Position numbers and translations under genes: made by a program. The notes under the pieces are model-generated. The model was given only the letters and a program-made list of their open reading frames with translations, did no database searches and was not told where the DNA came from. Positions 32,424 through 42,829 of a stretch of 64,000 nt of DNA are shown piece after piece; the stretch's first letter is position 1, and every line of letters starts with the position of its first letter. The stretch comes from Isoetes taiwanensis (lineage: Eukaryota > Streptophyta > Lycopodiopsida > Isoetales > Isoetaceae): the NCBI GenBank assembly GCA_021234155.1, contig JAJEKV010000017.1, positions 11,353,525 to 11,417,524 of the forward strand. Direction: 5' to 3'.

Positions 32424-33195
32424 CTAATCATCAGCAGGTACTTCGGCCCTCTCCTTTTCTTTTGTTGTAGAATTATCAACTGCCTTCATTGTTTCAGAAG
32501 CTTTTGATTCTTTAGCACCTGAGAGCTCTTCTTGAAATTCGTTTGCAGCCTGTATAAAATATGTAGTAAAATGCTGAGAATAAAGAGCAGATACGAACCT
32601 ACTATTTTGAGAGCTCATCAAAATCGTTCACATCTATAATGATGAACAAATCTACCAGCCCAGCTAAGGCAAATAGGAGAGCCACTATGGCTGGAGGTAT
32701 TTATCATACATCAAAACTACCAGTAGACAGACGGAAATAAGATGACAAGGCCAGGGAGCATAATTAATAACTTGTGAATAATTTGCGCCTACCTGCTGAA
32801 AGCTCTTGACTGTCTTGCCAAGGCTTTTCCCAATTTCTGGAAGTTTCTTGGGTCCAAAGACAAGTGCAGCAACTCCAGCAATGACAACAAGTTCAGGGAC
32901 TCCAAGCCCAAATAGACCAACAACAGTGAGATGTGTCCTCCTTTTAATCGTTCTATTTGGTGGATGCGAAAATCTGATGTTCGCATCCCCAAACAAGTTG
33001 CTAGAATTGTAATAGAATCCGCCTACGCCATAAGACCTAAATTTAGGCACTACTTGATCCGAAGCATAAAGGACCGGAAGCAATATGAAATATACCTGGA
33101 AGCCGACGAGAGCTGCGTGACAACGGTGTTAAGCTAGCGGATAAGAAAGGGCGGTGTGACAACGATGCTGAATGGCAGTGCATGATCGTCGCCAT
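32424..33195 (-). CDS. TATA: Sec-independent protein translocase subunit TatA/Tha4, chloroplast
   Basis: Thylakoid-membrane subunit of the twin-arginine (delta-pH) pathway; it oligomerises with Hcf106 and TatC to pass folded proteins into the lumen. Proposed exons on the minus strand: 33195-33096, 33022-32793 and 32549-32424, giving 151 residues. Exon 3 joins in phase after KSFQQ through a clear GT-AG intron (CAG|GTAGGC ... ATACAG|GCTGC). The first intron (73 bp, CAG|GTATAT ... CGTAG|GCGG) is my choice because it restores the frame; it is less certain. N-terminus: MATIMHCHSASLS..., rich in Ser and Arg, a typical transit peptide. Mature part: single membrane helix LFGLGVPELVVIAGVAALVF with the conserved Glu, the FGP hinge, then the amphipathic helix KKLPEIGKSLGKTVKSFQQ and an acidic tail ending VPADD. 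All key residues are intact. Strong match to plant Tha4 from memory. Confidence 0.88.
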
Positions 33196-33325
33196 GCTCC
33201 TCTTTCGACCCCTGCAACAGAGCGTGCTATGGAGAAGGATTAGGTTACCACGTCAATACAGCCTTACGGAATCACACTTCTGTCGCAAATAGTTTAATGC
33301 CACCTGGATACGTGACAGCTTTTCC
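33196..33325 (-). promoter_or_regulatory. 5' region of TatA
   Basis: Upstream of the proposed start, whose context GGAGCATGGCG is favourable. A CTCTGTTGCAG|GGGTC sequence shortly before the ATG could be an acceptor of a 5' UTR intron. No clear TATA box. Family F sequence begins about 0.6 kb upstream, so the proximal promoter is short or contained in this gap. Confidence 0.35.
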
Positions 33326-33821
33326 TTATCCAGCTAGCGCATCGTACATGGCAACCACGTAAGCAATTACATAAGCACCTGGAACAAGCCCAACAAGATG
33401 TAGGAATGCCGGATTAAGTCTAGGTTTAGATGATGATATGCATTGATATTCTTTATATAATTTAAGTCTTTTCGGATCCAGAGAAAAAAAATCAATAACA
33501 TGGTCATGGATGAACCATTCTTCGTAATAAAATGATGAAGAATTGTTTCTGTGTAGGTCCAAAGAAACAATGGATGCAGGAATAGAAGCTCTCTTCTCTA
33601 TCACTCACAACTACCTATTCTCCAAATATCAGAGGTCAGCTTTATATTTTGTTGTTCCACTTCAGAAGCATGCGCAGGGTTGTTAGAAATATTTTCCCTT
33701 TTGCAGTCTTCCAAGTATGAAATCCAAAGTGACGTGGATTATGTGTTGATGAATGAAAAAGAAGTGGCCTTGATGTCACCTCTAGCATATACTCTGTAAT
33801 AGGAGACGATGTTGCTACAAA

Positions 33822-36800
33822 TAGCAAGCGGTGCGACACTGTCGGATCGTCATCCTGGGGAGAGACATGCTATTTATATGTTATTTGATTTCTTTCTCCC
33901 TTATCAGCATATTTTCACAGCAGTTTCATTCCTCTTATTTTTTTCTCACATCCTCGTCAACTTACTTCTGAATTTCTCTTAGCAAATGTAGTTGTTATCT
34001 GTCATCTTGGCAATTATAGTTGTTATTTGTCATCTGTTATCTAGGCAATTGTTTTCCAATGCAAAGCTACGCTCTTTGTCTTTTTTCTTTCTTTCTTGCG
34101 CCATTGGTGTTTTGTCAATTCTCGTTCAAGTAGGATTTTTTGCTCTTTCGACGTTGATTATTTTGTAAAACCGTGCCCTTTCCTTCTTTCTTTCTCCTTT
34201 TCTGTGTTTCTTCTTGCAGTGTCTTGGACCGGTTGACCATTAAGTTTGGTTTTGCCCCTTTCCCTTTTCGTAAAAAACTCTGAAATACCCTTATGTTTTG
34301 ATAAAATTAACAAAACGTCCCTAGTTTTGGGGGTATTTTAATGGAAATGATCATAACTCGATGATCCAAATGAGAATATTGTAGATAGGTTGAGATCTTT
34401 CCATGAAAGTTAACATCTCCTGAATCGGATTCCGAAATCTCAAGTTATGGTCTCGTAAATCCCTCTGAAATTTCTACAATTTTCTTGTGTATTAAAAATA
34501 GCATAACTTGTGATTTAAGACTCTGATTTATATGATCTTACCTTTGATGGAAAGATCTCATCCTCCTTTACAATAGCTCTGAAAGGCTCATTTTCATTTG
34601 GGTCATCACAAAAAAGTTATGATCATTTCTATTAAAATACCCCAAAACTAGGGGCATTTTGTTAATTTTAGCAAAACATAAGGGTATTTCAGAGTTTTTC
34701 CCTTTTCTTTTTTGCTCAGATCTTCCTCTTTGGGAGCTGGTTTCGACTCCAATTTCCTCTTTAGTTTCTAAGTTTTTTTGGGTTGTTCTTCCATGGTCCC
34801 CCCTTCACCGTCCTTTATATCACTATTCTTCATGATGTTCTCTCTTCTCCAAGAGTAATTCGTGTCTGCAACTACTCCTTAGCTGGGTTCCTTTATGAAT
34901 AATCTAACAGTTCCATCGAGTTCTTTGGACAAATCTGTGAATATTTTATATTCCCTCCCCCTTGCATTCATGACTGTATATTTGCAAAAATCAGTTGCTT
35001 CCTTCTCTGAATTTATCTTACCAGTTCAATTCTCTATTTTGGGTAATCAGGTATGGGTCTTCTTCCTGCTGAATTGATCTCGTGATCCTTTTTTTGCTCT
35101 ATCCATTCCTCTCTTCTTCATTTAGCATGCCACAATCGTTAAAGTTTGGGCTTGTTTCGTGACGCCATCTCTTTTATATTGCATACATCTTAATGTTTGT
35201 ATATCGTAATGATAGCATTGTAACAGTTATACTCTTGTTTGGCCTGGCTAGGTCGGTGGATCGGCCCAACTATGGATGTGAATAGGTATTTTAGTGACTT
35301 TAGGGTATGATAGCCTATATAGCTCATTTTAACACTTCGGGCAATTTATCCCTATAATTTACATTCCCATTCATAGTAATTTCTTTAGTGGAGTTGCTTG
35401 CCAAGAGTATATGATAACCATTTCACCAGGGCAATCATGGGGACTGGATCATGACAGTTTAGAAATCAAGCAGGTGACTAGATTGCTTTTCTTTAAGACC
35501 TTTGGCCCCTGGTATCCTTGTAGGGGGTGGTGCTCCTTGAAGGGGGATTGCAAGAACATGCCATGTGCCGTCGTATGTCCTAAGGGATGCTGGCTTGTGC
35601 TACGACGTAAAAATACACCTTCCTTTAAGACAGCTTTATGTAGCCAAACCAGTTGGGTTCTTCGAAGGGAATGCAAAATGAGTAGTTCTCCATCTCACCT
35701 AGAGAGTATAACTTAACAGCATAAATTCTCCAATGGCCGTTGTGGTCTCCATTGAGACCACGAGCATATGGAAATCAAGAGTGACCATTATTTTGGCCAC
35801 GGATGATAAGGTCTAGTCATTAGAGTCTCTTATACATGTTGTGACGTAAAAACTGTTGACGTATCAAAAAACTATGAAATTGCACAAGGGAATCATCGCG
35901 ACGAGAAAATTATGCCGAGGAATTTACTAGGCGACCTTGCCAAGCGAGACGAGCACGAGCGATGGAGCCATGAGTGCAAATGCAATGCCGAGATAATTTC
36001 CAAGGCTATTTATTTTTAGTGGCTGTGATCATTTGAATTATTTGATGTAATGAACAAATTTGACATAATGAACAAATGATTCATATTACAAACTAGATTG
36101 GAGTTGACGATTGGTTGCCGACATATTTTCACGGCTATTGTGGAGGTTAACTTCTTAAAAGCCTTTTGTCCTTTGATCAATGAGCTATGCTATAAGAAAT
36201 ATTAGGGCCACATTCTTTTTCTATTCTGAGATAAAACCCTTTCAAATTGCAAAGCTTGGACGCAAAACAATAAAGAGCTCGAATTTATTTAAGGAAGAGG
36301 GGCTATTGAGCTTCAGAATGTCAAGTATGTTCCCGACGCTGCTATCGGCTCCCCAAACTGACTAGAGCAACCAGGAGGATTCGCTTGGATGAATCCTCCA
36401 AGCCATATGAGGATTCGTTTGAGTGATGAAGGTTTGACTCTTATGTTGCCGGCGTAATCAACTATGTTCCTTTTATTTATTTGTTATGATTTTTTTTTTT
36501 CCAAGTTCCGATTTGGCATTATTTGAATAATGGTTTTTCCTTTAGTTGCCATTTAGTTTTCATTTTTTGGCATGCGCTATTTGTCAATACTTTGGTCTCA
36601 AAATTAAGTTTTGGATTCTGCACCTTGAGTTTGCCTTTTTCTAACGTACGATAGCAGTAATCAACTTAGTTCCATCATTTTACACTTCTATTTCACTTCT
36701 ACATCGAGCTATCATTATGCTTCAACAATGAGTCATTGTGTAGCGAACATTTCGTAATTTGATCTTTTTAGGCAAGTCTGTATTTGGGATTTGAGCTTAT

Positions 36801-37203
36801 GTATTGTTTTTTGCGGCGCATTTTGTTACATTTGATTAATGGCTTTGCTTGGTTATCATGTCTACATTTTCATACTCGCAACGACGACTTCCATTCCCCA
36901 TTTCAGATTCTATTTTCTCCAAGGGTTTATTTATTTTAATCCTCCTCTAGGGATTCCTTTGCAACCACTTTGATGTGTTTAGCTCTCTTTAACACCTTGG
37001 CTTTGCTTTTTTCCCTAGCACTTATATTTCCATTGGCTTTGACTTCTTATTCTATGTTAGAAATGATAATGCTTTTTTCCTTCTGCTCCTTCAATCTATG
37101 TTGGATTTATGGTGGGAATCACATTTTTCTCATCATCTTCGGCCTTGAAATAGAAGTTCTCTTTTGCGCGGCCAGTTTTCCCTCCTCTAGACGAGTCTCT
37201 GAC
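33822..37203 (-). mobile_element. Family F repeat unit (minus strand), with nested MITE
   Basis: Reading on the minus strand, the unit starts at 37203 with GTCAGAGACTCG, matching the starts of the plus-strand units at 39510 and 51000, and ends near 33822 after TATAAATAGC-ATGTCTCTCC and a GATCCGACAGTGTCG segment, matching 50930-50992. The inner part shares sequence with 51000-52250 (for example PVYL-KSVASF in opposite short frames at 34970 and 51690). No polymerase is recognisable. The class is unresolved. Confidence 0.5.
34270..34699. mobile_element. MITE, 430 bp, with 8-bp target duplication
   Basis: Ends are inverted copies of about 90-100 bp: AAAAACTCTGAAATACCC at the left and its complement at the right, continuing through TAGTTTTGGGGTATTTTAAT and GATCATAAC. 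CCCTTTTC flanks both sides (34262-34269 and 34700-34707). The centre is AT-rich and non-coding. The duplication length fits hAT or, if one base longer, Mutator-type elements. Confidence 0.85.
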
Positions 37204-37207
37204 CAGA

Positions 37208-37904
37208 ATACAGGCAAATCGACACCATTGGATCGTCACTCTGAGAAGAGACGACGCTATTTATACATTATTTGATTCTTTCTCCCTTATTGGCATCTTT
37301 TTATGGCACGCGTGGCACGCATGAATAACCCCTCTGTATTTGGGAGGTTATGTTATTTTGGTATATGTTGTTATGTTGTGTGGCTCGTGTGACCAGCCTC
37401 TTCTATTATTGGAGGATTGTGATTGTGGATCAGCAGCCCCTTCTTTTTGAAGGGGATTCACTGACCGACCCGATGGCTTATATTTTTTATTTAATTGCTT
37501 ATTTTTTATGTTGTTTCCTTCCAGGTCATCTCATCCAACTGTGGAGATAACTCTTAATTTTTTAAGTTACTTCTCTAATGTCTAATGGATTTTATTAAGT
37601 TTTTCAAGTTATCAGAACTATCTATTTGTTTGATATGGCTTCTCACATTGAGTTCGAGATGAATCATCTGTTTTGCAACCTCCATCTTATGCTTTCTCAA
37701 TTTTTTCCTCAACAATATCAACTTTGACGGCCCAGGCTTTTCCTTTGGAGCACTCAGACGAAAGTTTATAACTATAGTTTTCTCGAAACCCGAAAGGGCA
37801 GGGTTGTTTTTCATCCCAGTGATAAACTTTCGCACGTTGCCTCCTGTTTGCCTTTCTAATTTTACGATGTCTTAAAGGGGTCTAGGTTGTTCCTATGGCA
37901 GGTT
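37208..37904 (-). mobile_element. Family F, second minus-strand unit (partial)
   Basis: Lies upstream (minus sense) of the unit at 33822-37203, head to tail, separated by TTCTG. It has the TATA-like TATAAATAGCGTCG and the same start-to-end order as the plus-strand unit at 39510. It contains a frame (37835-37575) starting MRKFITGMKNNPALSGF; the plus-strand unit has the same words near 39728 with immediate stops. It is cut at 37904 by the LTR of family B. Confidence 0.5.
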
Positions 37905-39509
37905 TGTTGCCACATTTTGGCAGCATAGAAGAGCAATGCACATCTTTGTCTAACTTTTGTCTAAAACATGTGTGCAAAAACTAGAAGTTTGAAGACTCTC
38001 ATCTTTGAAGATCACAAGTTGACACCTTTGTTGAAGAACCAAGGAAAGGATATTCATTGGATATCATTCAAGTGTAGCAAGGAGGATAAGATTCAAGCAA
38101 GTGTAATTAAGATTGAAGTTTGGAAGACCCCTCAATATCCTTTGGTATGTGGCTAGTTCCATATCATTTTGGCATGAGTTCTATTTCCCAATGCTTCTTA
38201 CATGACCCTACTACCTCAATCCCTTCCATAAACACCATACATGCCTCATAACACATATTTTCATGCCTTCCCATCATTTTCCCTAGTCCAAGTTTGCAAA
38301 GAGTCTTTTTTCTAGTCAAAACACACCATACATGCATCACACACCCATCATACATTCACCACCTTTGAAAAAAGCAAAACATCCCATCAAATTTGTCTAT
38401 TTCCATGGTCTAAGATCATCTTCTCTTTTCAAAAAAGCTAGAAAGAGAATGTGCATATTTTATTCAAGCAAGTGTGGAGAAGTAAAATATCCAAGTTATT
38501 GCACATAAGATCTATTGTTATGTGCACAAGTGCCAAATTGGTTGCCAAATTGTCCACATCATCCTCAAAATGCCCCAAAGAGGAAATATGTATGTCCCTT
38601 GACATTCTTAGCCTGAAAATATAAATATAAGCACCCATAAGTTTCGATAATAAGCACAATGTATGGATGGCTTAAACTCATGTCGGGAAGCTGTTCGTGT
38701 GCATCCTGTAATAAATGCCGATGACAACAAAAAATCACAGAACATAAAACAACAATTATCAACAGAACAGAAAGAACTTTGAAAAACCTCCAGAGGGGCT
38801 GGTCATGCATGCCACGCGACAATAAACCTCTATAATCAAGGAGGGGTTGATCATGCGTGCCACATGAAAATATTTAACTTTGAAAAGAACTTGAAAAGAA
38901 AACCTCCAGAGGGGCTGGTCATGCGTGCCATGTGACAAAAAACCTCTATAATAAGGAGTGACTTGTCACACGTGCCAGGTGCATATAAATAACAATAACT
39001 TTCTTAAAAACGAGAGACTTATGAAATATCTAAACCTATATGCCACTCGAGGCGATGATCTACAAAAAAGAGGAAAAACGAAGGGCAGGACGGGAGGGTT
39101 TCCCCAATGCTACTATACTGTTGTGAGATTTCTCTCTCTAAAAGTTAAACTAGAGAGAAAAAGTGCACAATTTCCCAAAACAAGCATGAAGAAGTCAAAT
39201 ATCCAAGATATTGTTTAAGAGATCCAAGGTTATGTGCACTAGTTCCAAATTATCCACATCATCATCAAAAGATGCCATGTACCATCCACATCATCACCCA
39301 AGCATGCAATGTCATCATACACATGTCACCTACCATAAAATTCTTTTTTCAAAACATTTGACCTAAGAAAAATCATTTTGATACCTAAGGTGACATGTCA
39401 TCATTCCATTGTGCCACATCATCACTAAATGCCTCCACATCATCATACATATGTCATACACATCATTTCCACTTCATAAAAAAGCTTTGACTAGAAAAAA
39501 GTCATTTTG
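37905..39509 (+). mobile_element. Family B LTR, copy 1, left part
   Basis: Starts TGTTGCCACATTTTGGCAGCA, an imperfect hairpin like the start of LTR B2 (54804). The following AAGAGCAA and the run of TGCCACATCATC-like words match the U3 of B2. It is interrupted at 39509 by family F; the homologous sequence continues at 52372. A segment is present twice (about 38459-38580 and 39165-39275), enclosing family F-like modules. Confidence 0.6.
38785..38990 (+). repeat. Family F U3-like modules inside LTR B1
   Basis: Three or four degenerate copies of AGAGGGGCTGGTCATGCG followed by TGCCACGCGAC, spaced 45-95 bp. The same modules occur in family F proper (40120-40228, 50728-50812). Each contains CCTC/GAGG and GTCRYGCG/CGCGAC pairing. 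They look like promoter-enhancer repeats carried along by recombination or an additional F fragment. Confidence 0.55.
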
Positions 39510-40228
39510 GTGAGAGACTCGTCTGGAGGGGGAAAACCGGCCATAGATAGGCATATCTTTCAATCACATCAGTGTACAACATTTTGAAAAAATATCTAAG
39601 GTGGAGGGTAGTCCACCAATTGGGTCTGACTACCCAACTAATAATAATAAAGGGGACCTGCCATAGGAACAACCCAGGCCCCTTTAAGATGGCGTAAAAT
39701 AAGAAAGGCAAATAGGAGGCAACGTGCGAAAGTTTATCACCGGGATGAAAAACCCCGCCCTTTCGGGTTTTCGAGAAAAACCCTAATGATAAACCTTCGC
39801 CCGACGGCTCCAAAGGAAAAGCCCGGGCCATCAAAGTGGAGATCATTGATGAAAAAGTCGAGGAAGCACAAGATCGAGGTCGCAAATCAGACGATGCATC
39901 TCCAACTCCATGGGAGAGCCGAACAAAAGAAAGAAATAGCCATGATCACCTGAAAACTTAGGAGAAAAGAAAACAAACAGAATGCATTAGACGTTAGAAA
40001 AGTAACGCAACAAAGTCGCCATAGGATGAGATGACCTGAAAAGAAACGACACAAAAAGAAGCAATTAACTCAAAAAATAGAAGCCATTACGCCGGCTCGG
40101 CGAAGCCTCCCAAGGGGGCTGGTCCATGACAAATCACAATCCCCCAATAAGAGAAGGGGCTGGTCACGTGAGCCACGCGACATAAGAGCATATAAACAAC
40201 ATAACCTCTCAAATACAGAGGGGCTGGT
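39510..40228 (+). mobile_element. Family F unit 1, left part
   Basis: Starts GTGAGAGACTCGTCTGGAGG after CATTTTG (39503-39509) and is split by element D at 40228. It continues at 50728-50992. The same heptamer CATTTTG stands at 50993-50999 between units 1 and 2 and at 52372-52378 at the right border with LTR B1, and may be the target duplication. Confidence 0.55.
40224..40228 (+). repeat. Target-site duplication of D, left (CTGGT)
   Basis: CTGGT immediately before the 5' LTR; the same five bases follow the 3' LTR at 50723-50727. Confidence 0.9.
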
Positions 40229-41805
40229 TGTGACGTTCCACATATTTATACGCATATTTAAGTATAAATACGTGACACGTCACTATGAATAATTAATGGC
40301 ACATTAATTATTCATAAGCTAAGGTTAGCTATGTTAATAATTAAATTATAAAGGTGGAAACCTAACCAAAACCCTAATTCGAATTTAGGGCTTATCCTAA
40401 TATTAAAAAGGTCTAAAATACCAAATTAGCTAATATTAACCAATCTAGAGCATGCCACCTGGCCCAAATCGATTGGGCAAGGTAGGGTTTCCATTTTGGA
40501 CACCCAAATTAGGGCTTTTGTGCCCCAATTCGAATTGGGAGCAATTGGGGATGGAGGAGGAGGAGTAGCAGCCAGGCGCCCTTCAGTTAGTCGAGATGGA
40601 GCAGCCCAAGACCGATTTGACGGTTAGTCAGTAGGTTAGTTTGTTGATTTATAGCATAGCGCCTCTCTGTGGTGTTCTCTCTCTGTTTTCTCTGTGGTTT
40701 ACCTGTTAGACTAACCCTTGATTGATATGGTGAGTATTCTTATCTCTAGTCTTTGTACGTGCTTTGGTTGATGGTTTAGTAGTTCTTTGCTTAGTTAGCA
40801 CTCCGGAGATGGGGGATTACGGGGGGTAGAGACCTCTGAGACCATGTATTGTAGTATGCTCCTAGATAGAGCCATGTATTATTCCCATTAGATGCGGCAT
40901 GTGTACAAGAGACCACCGAGTCGTGGATGCTATGGAGTGACTTAGCACCAAACAAGGGACACAGTGGTGAAGTGGGGGTGGGGTCTTGCACGAACATAAA
41001 AGGCTCCTGAGACTCCTACAGTGGGCTAGGCCTGATAGCCGGTCACGTAGAGGGTCGGGTATGGGTCTGACACTCCCTGGGTGTAGAGGTGTGATCCGTA
41101 TGGAGCATCTTGCACTTTGAGTAGAATTAGGGTGAGTAAGTCGGGTACGGATGCGGGGGTCGCTGATGCGGCACGTATTCTCTAGCTCACCCATGGAACC
41201 ACTGTGATCCTGGAAGGGGACGCTTCCCCGACCTGCCTCATCGGATGGGGCTTCATGAACCCTGTAGTAGGCTCGAAGGGTGATACCTTGAGTCTGCGTG
41301 TCCGGAAGGCTATAGTGATGCCATAGCATGATTGGACTCATCTGCAAAGTGTGCACAGGAGGGGCGGATGGAGTGGACAACCCTAGCCGATGTTCTATGC
41401 CAGCCAACGCCATGTCAAGATTCGGTCTGCTGATCTCTTGAGGCATAGCCGTCAGTCGATCCTCACTGGAGTCTGAGCCGGGGTAGAACCATGGGTTTGG
41501 GGTGTTTTCCTTAGGATTAGATGCATATTCTTTGCCGTTAGTACTTGGATGGATGTGCCACCCTTCGTGGTGGTTATTTATATATGATTTATGTTGTGTG
41601 CTAACATGTATTCGCGCTTCCGTGACATAGGAGCCCCATTGAAGGCGTGGGCCGAATGACCCCTCTGTGTCCTTCACTCGAGCATCTTGCCATAGATGGC
41701 CCGAGTTAGACGGAGGGCCCTGCTCTTGGCGAGTTGGTCGCCATGGGAGGGGAAAGTCCCCGTATGTATACGTCCGAGGGTCGTATATGTTCAGGGAGCG
41801 TCACA
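40229..41805 (+). mobile_element. 5' LTR of D (1577 bp)
   Basis: Starts TGTGACGTTCC and ends GAGCGTCACA, so the termini are inverted (TGTGACG/CGTCACA). It has the 55-bp block with ATTAAT words missing from the other LTR, and on the minus strand a 271-codon open frame (40862-41677). Confidence 0.92.
40862..41677 (-). other. 271-codon antisense open frame inside LTR of D
   Basis: Begins MKDTEGSFGPRLQWGSY and continues without a stop across half the LTR. The 3' LTR has the same frame shortened to 216 codons (50594-49944) by an indel near 50040. I recognise no domain. The segment DMALAGIEHRLGLSTPSAPP is protein-like but not diagnostic. The region is GC-richer than its surroundings, which lengthens chance frames. 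It may be a non-coding accident, an antisense accessory protein, or a captured gene piece. Most likely chance, but worth a database search. Confidence 0.3.
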
Positions 41806-41806
41806 G

Positions 41807-41819
41807 TGGTATCAGAGCC
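41807..41819 (+). promoter_or_regulatory. Primer-binding site of D (tRNA-iMet type)
   Basis: TGGTATCAGAGCC, one base after the LTR end. This is the widespread plant primer site complementary to initiator methionine tRNA. Confidence 0.92.
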
Positions 41820-42286
41820 ATGATTCTGGTTGACCGGAATCATAGCACTGACCAAATCTCTAACCCGTTAGTTCGGTAGTTAAGTGGGTGTTAAGCTAGT
41901 TGGACTGCCTAACTTTTCGGTGATTTAGTCTTGTGCTAGGTTGATGTAAGGAAATATTGAGTTTTAGGAAGTTTAGGGCGATTTTGGAGGGAAAAAGTTG
42001 TGACTGGAGGACCCAAGTTTAGATGGGCCATAACTTTTTGTAGGTAGCTCAGATGAAGGCGAAAATGGTTCCAATGGATCGGGCACCTCCCAAATACCCT
42101 AGGGGGCATGTTACCCGAAGTCAAAATGGCGACAGCAAGGCGAAAAAGTCAAAGGGGCGCTGCTGTCGGATTGAGTGTTTTTCTCGCAAAGTTATGACCG
42201 TATAACGCTAGCAGCGCCCCATATACGGTCCGCCGTACAAAAATACGCGTTTTTTTTGAAAAATAAAATTCTTCCCTTCCCGCCCG

Positions 42287-42340
42287 CGTTTTGAACCCGT
42301 GACCTCCTACTTCCAACTCAACACTCTTTCCATTTTGCCA
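42287..42340 (-). ncRNA. tRNA-like A/B box module 1 (antisense)
   Basis: On the minus strand, A box TGGCAAAATGG and B box GGTTCAAAACG are separated by exactly 32 nt, as in tRNA genes and tRNA-derived SINE heads. There is no full cloverleaf that I can draw. It lies in the leader of element D. Confidence 0.45.
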
Positions 42341-42441
42341 ACTCTCTTTATGTAGCAGATATATGTTCTATTCCTTTGTTATACATATCTAATATTCTGT
42401 TTTGTCCAGTTAGCAGTTCTTTTAAGAAAAAGGTACATCAT

Positions 42442-42495
42442 GGGATTGAACCCCTGACTTCCTGCACCCAAGCCAACACCTTTACCAATAAGCTA
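42442..42495 (-). ncRNA. tRNA-like A/B box module 2 (antisense)
   Basis: Minus strand: A box TAGCTTATTGG, 32-nt spacer, B box GGTTCAATCCC. Both boxes fit the RNA polymerase III consensus. Located 101 bp downstream (plus sense) of the end of module 1, same orientation. Confidence 0.5.
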
Positions 42496-42599
42496 ACTTC
42501 TTTCTTGAACGGATTAACCCGTTTTCTAGTATTTATAGTGCATCTATTCCATATTTAAATTAGAGGCGTGCCTTTGGTAAACCCACGTTGTGGAGGCAA

Positions 42600-42826
42600 C
42601 AACTCCACCGGAGCAAGCTCTCTCGCCATAGCCACCGGAGCAAGCCCTCCCGCCATAGCCGCGGGAGCAAGCTCTATCGCCATAGCCACCGGAGCAAGCT
42701 CTCTCGCCATAGCCACCGGAGCAAGCTCTTTCGCCATAGCCGCCGGAGCAAGCTCTTCCGCCATAGCCGCCGGAATAAGCAGTCTTGCCATAGCCACGGG
42801 AGTCGGCCTCTCTCTGCCATAGTCAA
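42600..42826 (+). repeat. 27-bp minisatellite in D
   Basis: About eight units of GCCATAGCC-RCCGGAGCAAG-CTCTYTC type. As 27 is a multiple of three, both strands stay open: the plus frame (42568-42822) reads as AIATGASSL-like nonapeptides. The frames are a by-product of the period and are not presented as a gene. Confidence 0.9.
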
Positions 42827-42829
42827 CCG

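Noticed and set aside
33326-33604. 92-codon minus-strand frame upstream of TatA, ending with a hydrophobic segment
   Set aside because: It is on the TatA strand, but no splice pair joins it in frame to the transit peptide. No family recognised. It may be repeat-derived.
39502-39885. 127-codon minus-strand frame in family F
   Set aside because: It is the shadow of the plus-strand F sequence. The matching region of the other F units is not open on that strand.
42287-42495. Genuine tRNA genes
   Set aside because: A and B boxes fit, but I cannot form acceptor and anticodon stems. They are listed only as tRNA-like modules.
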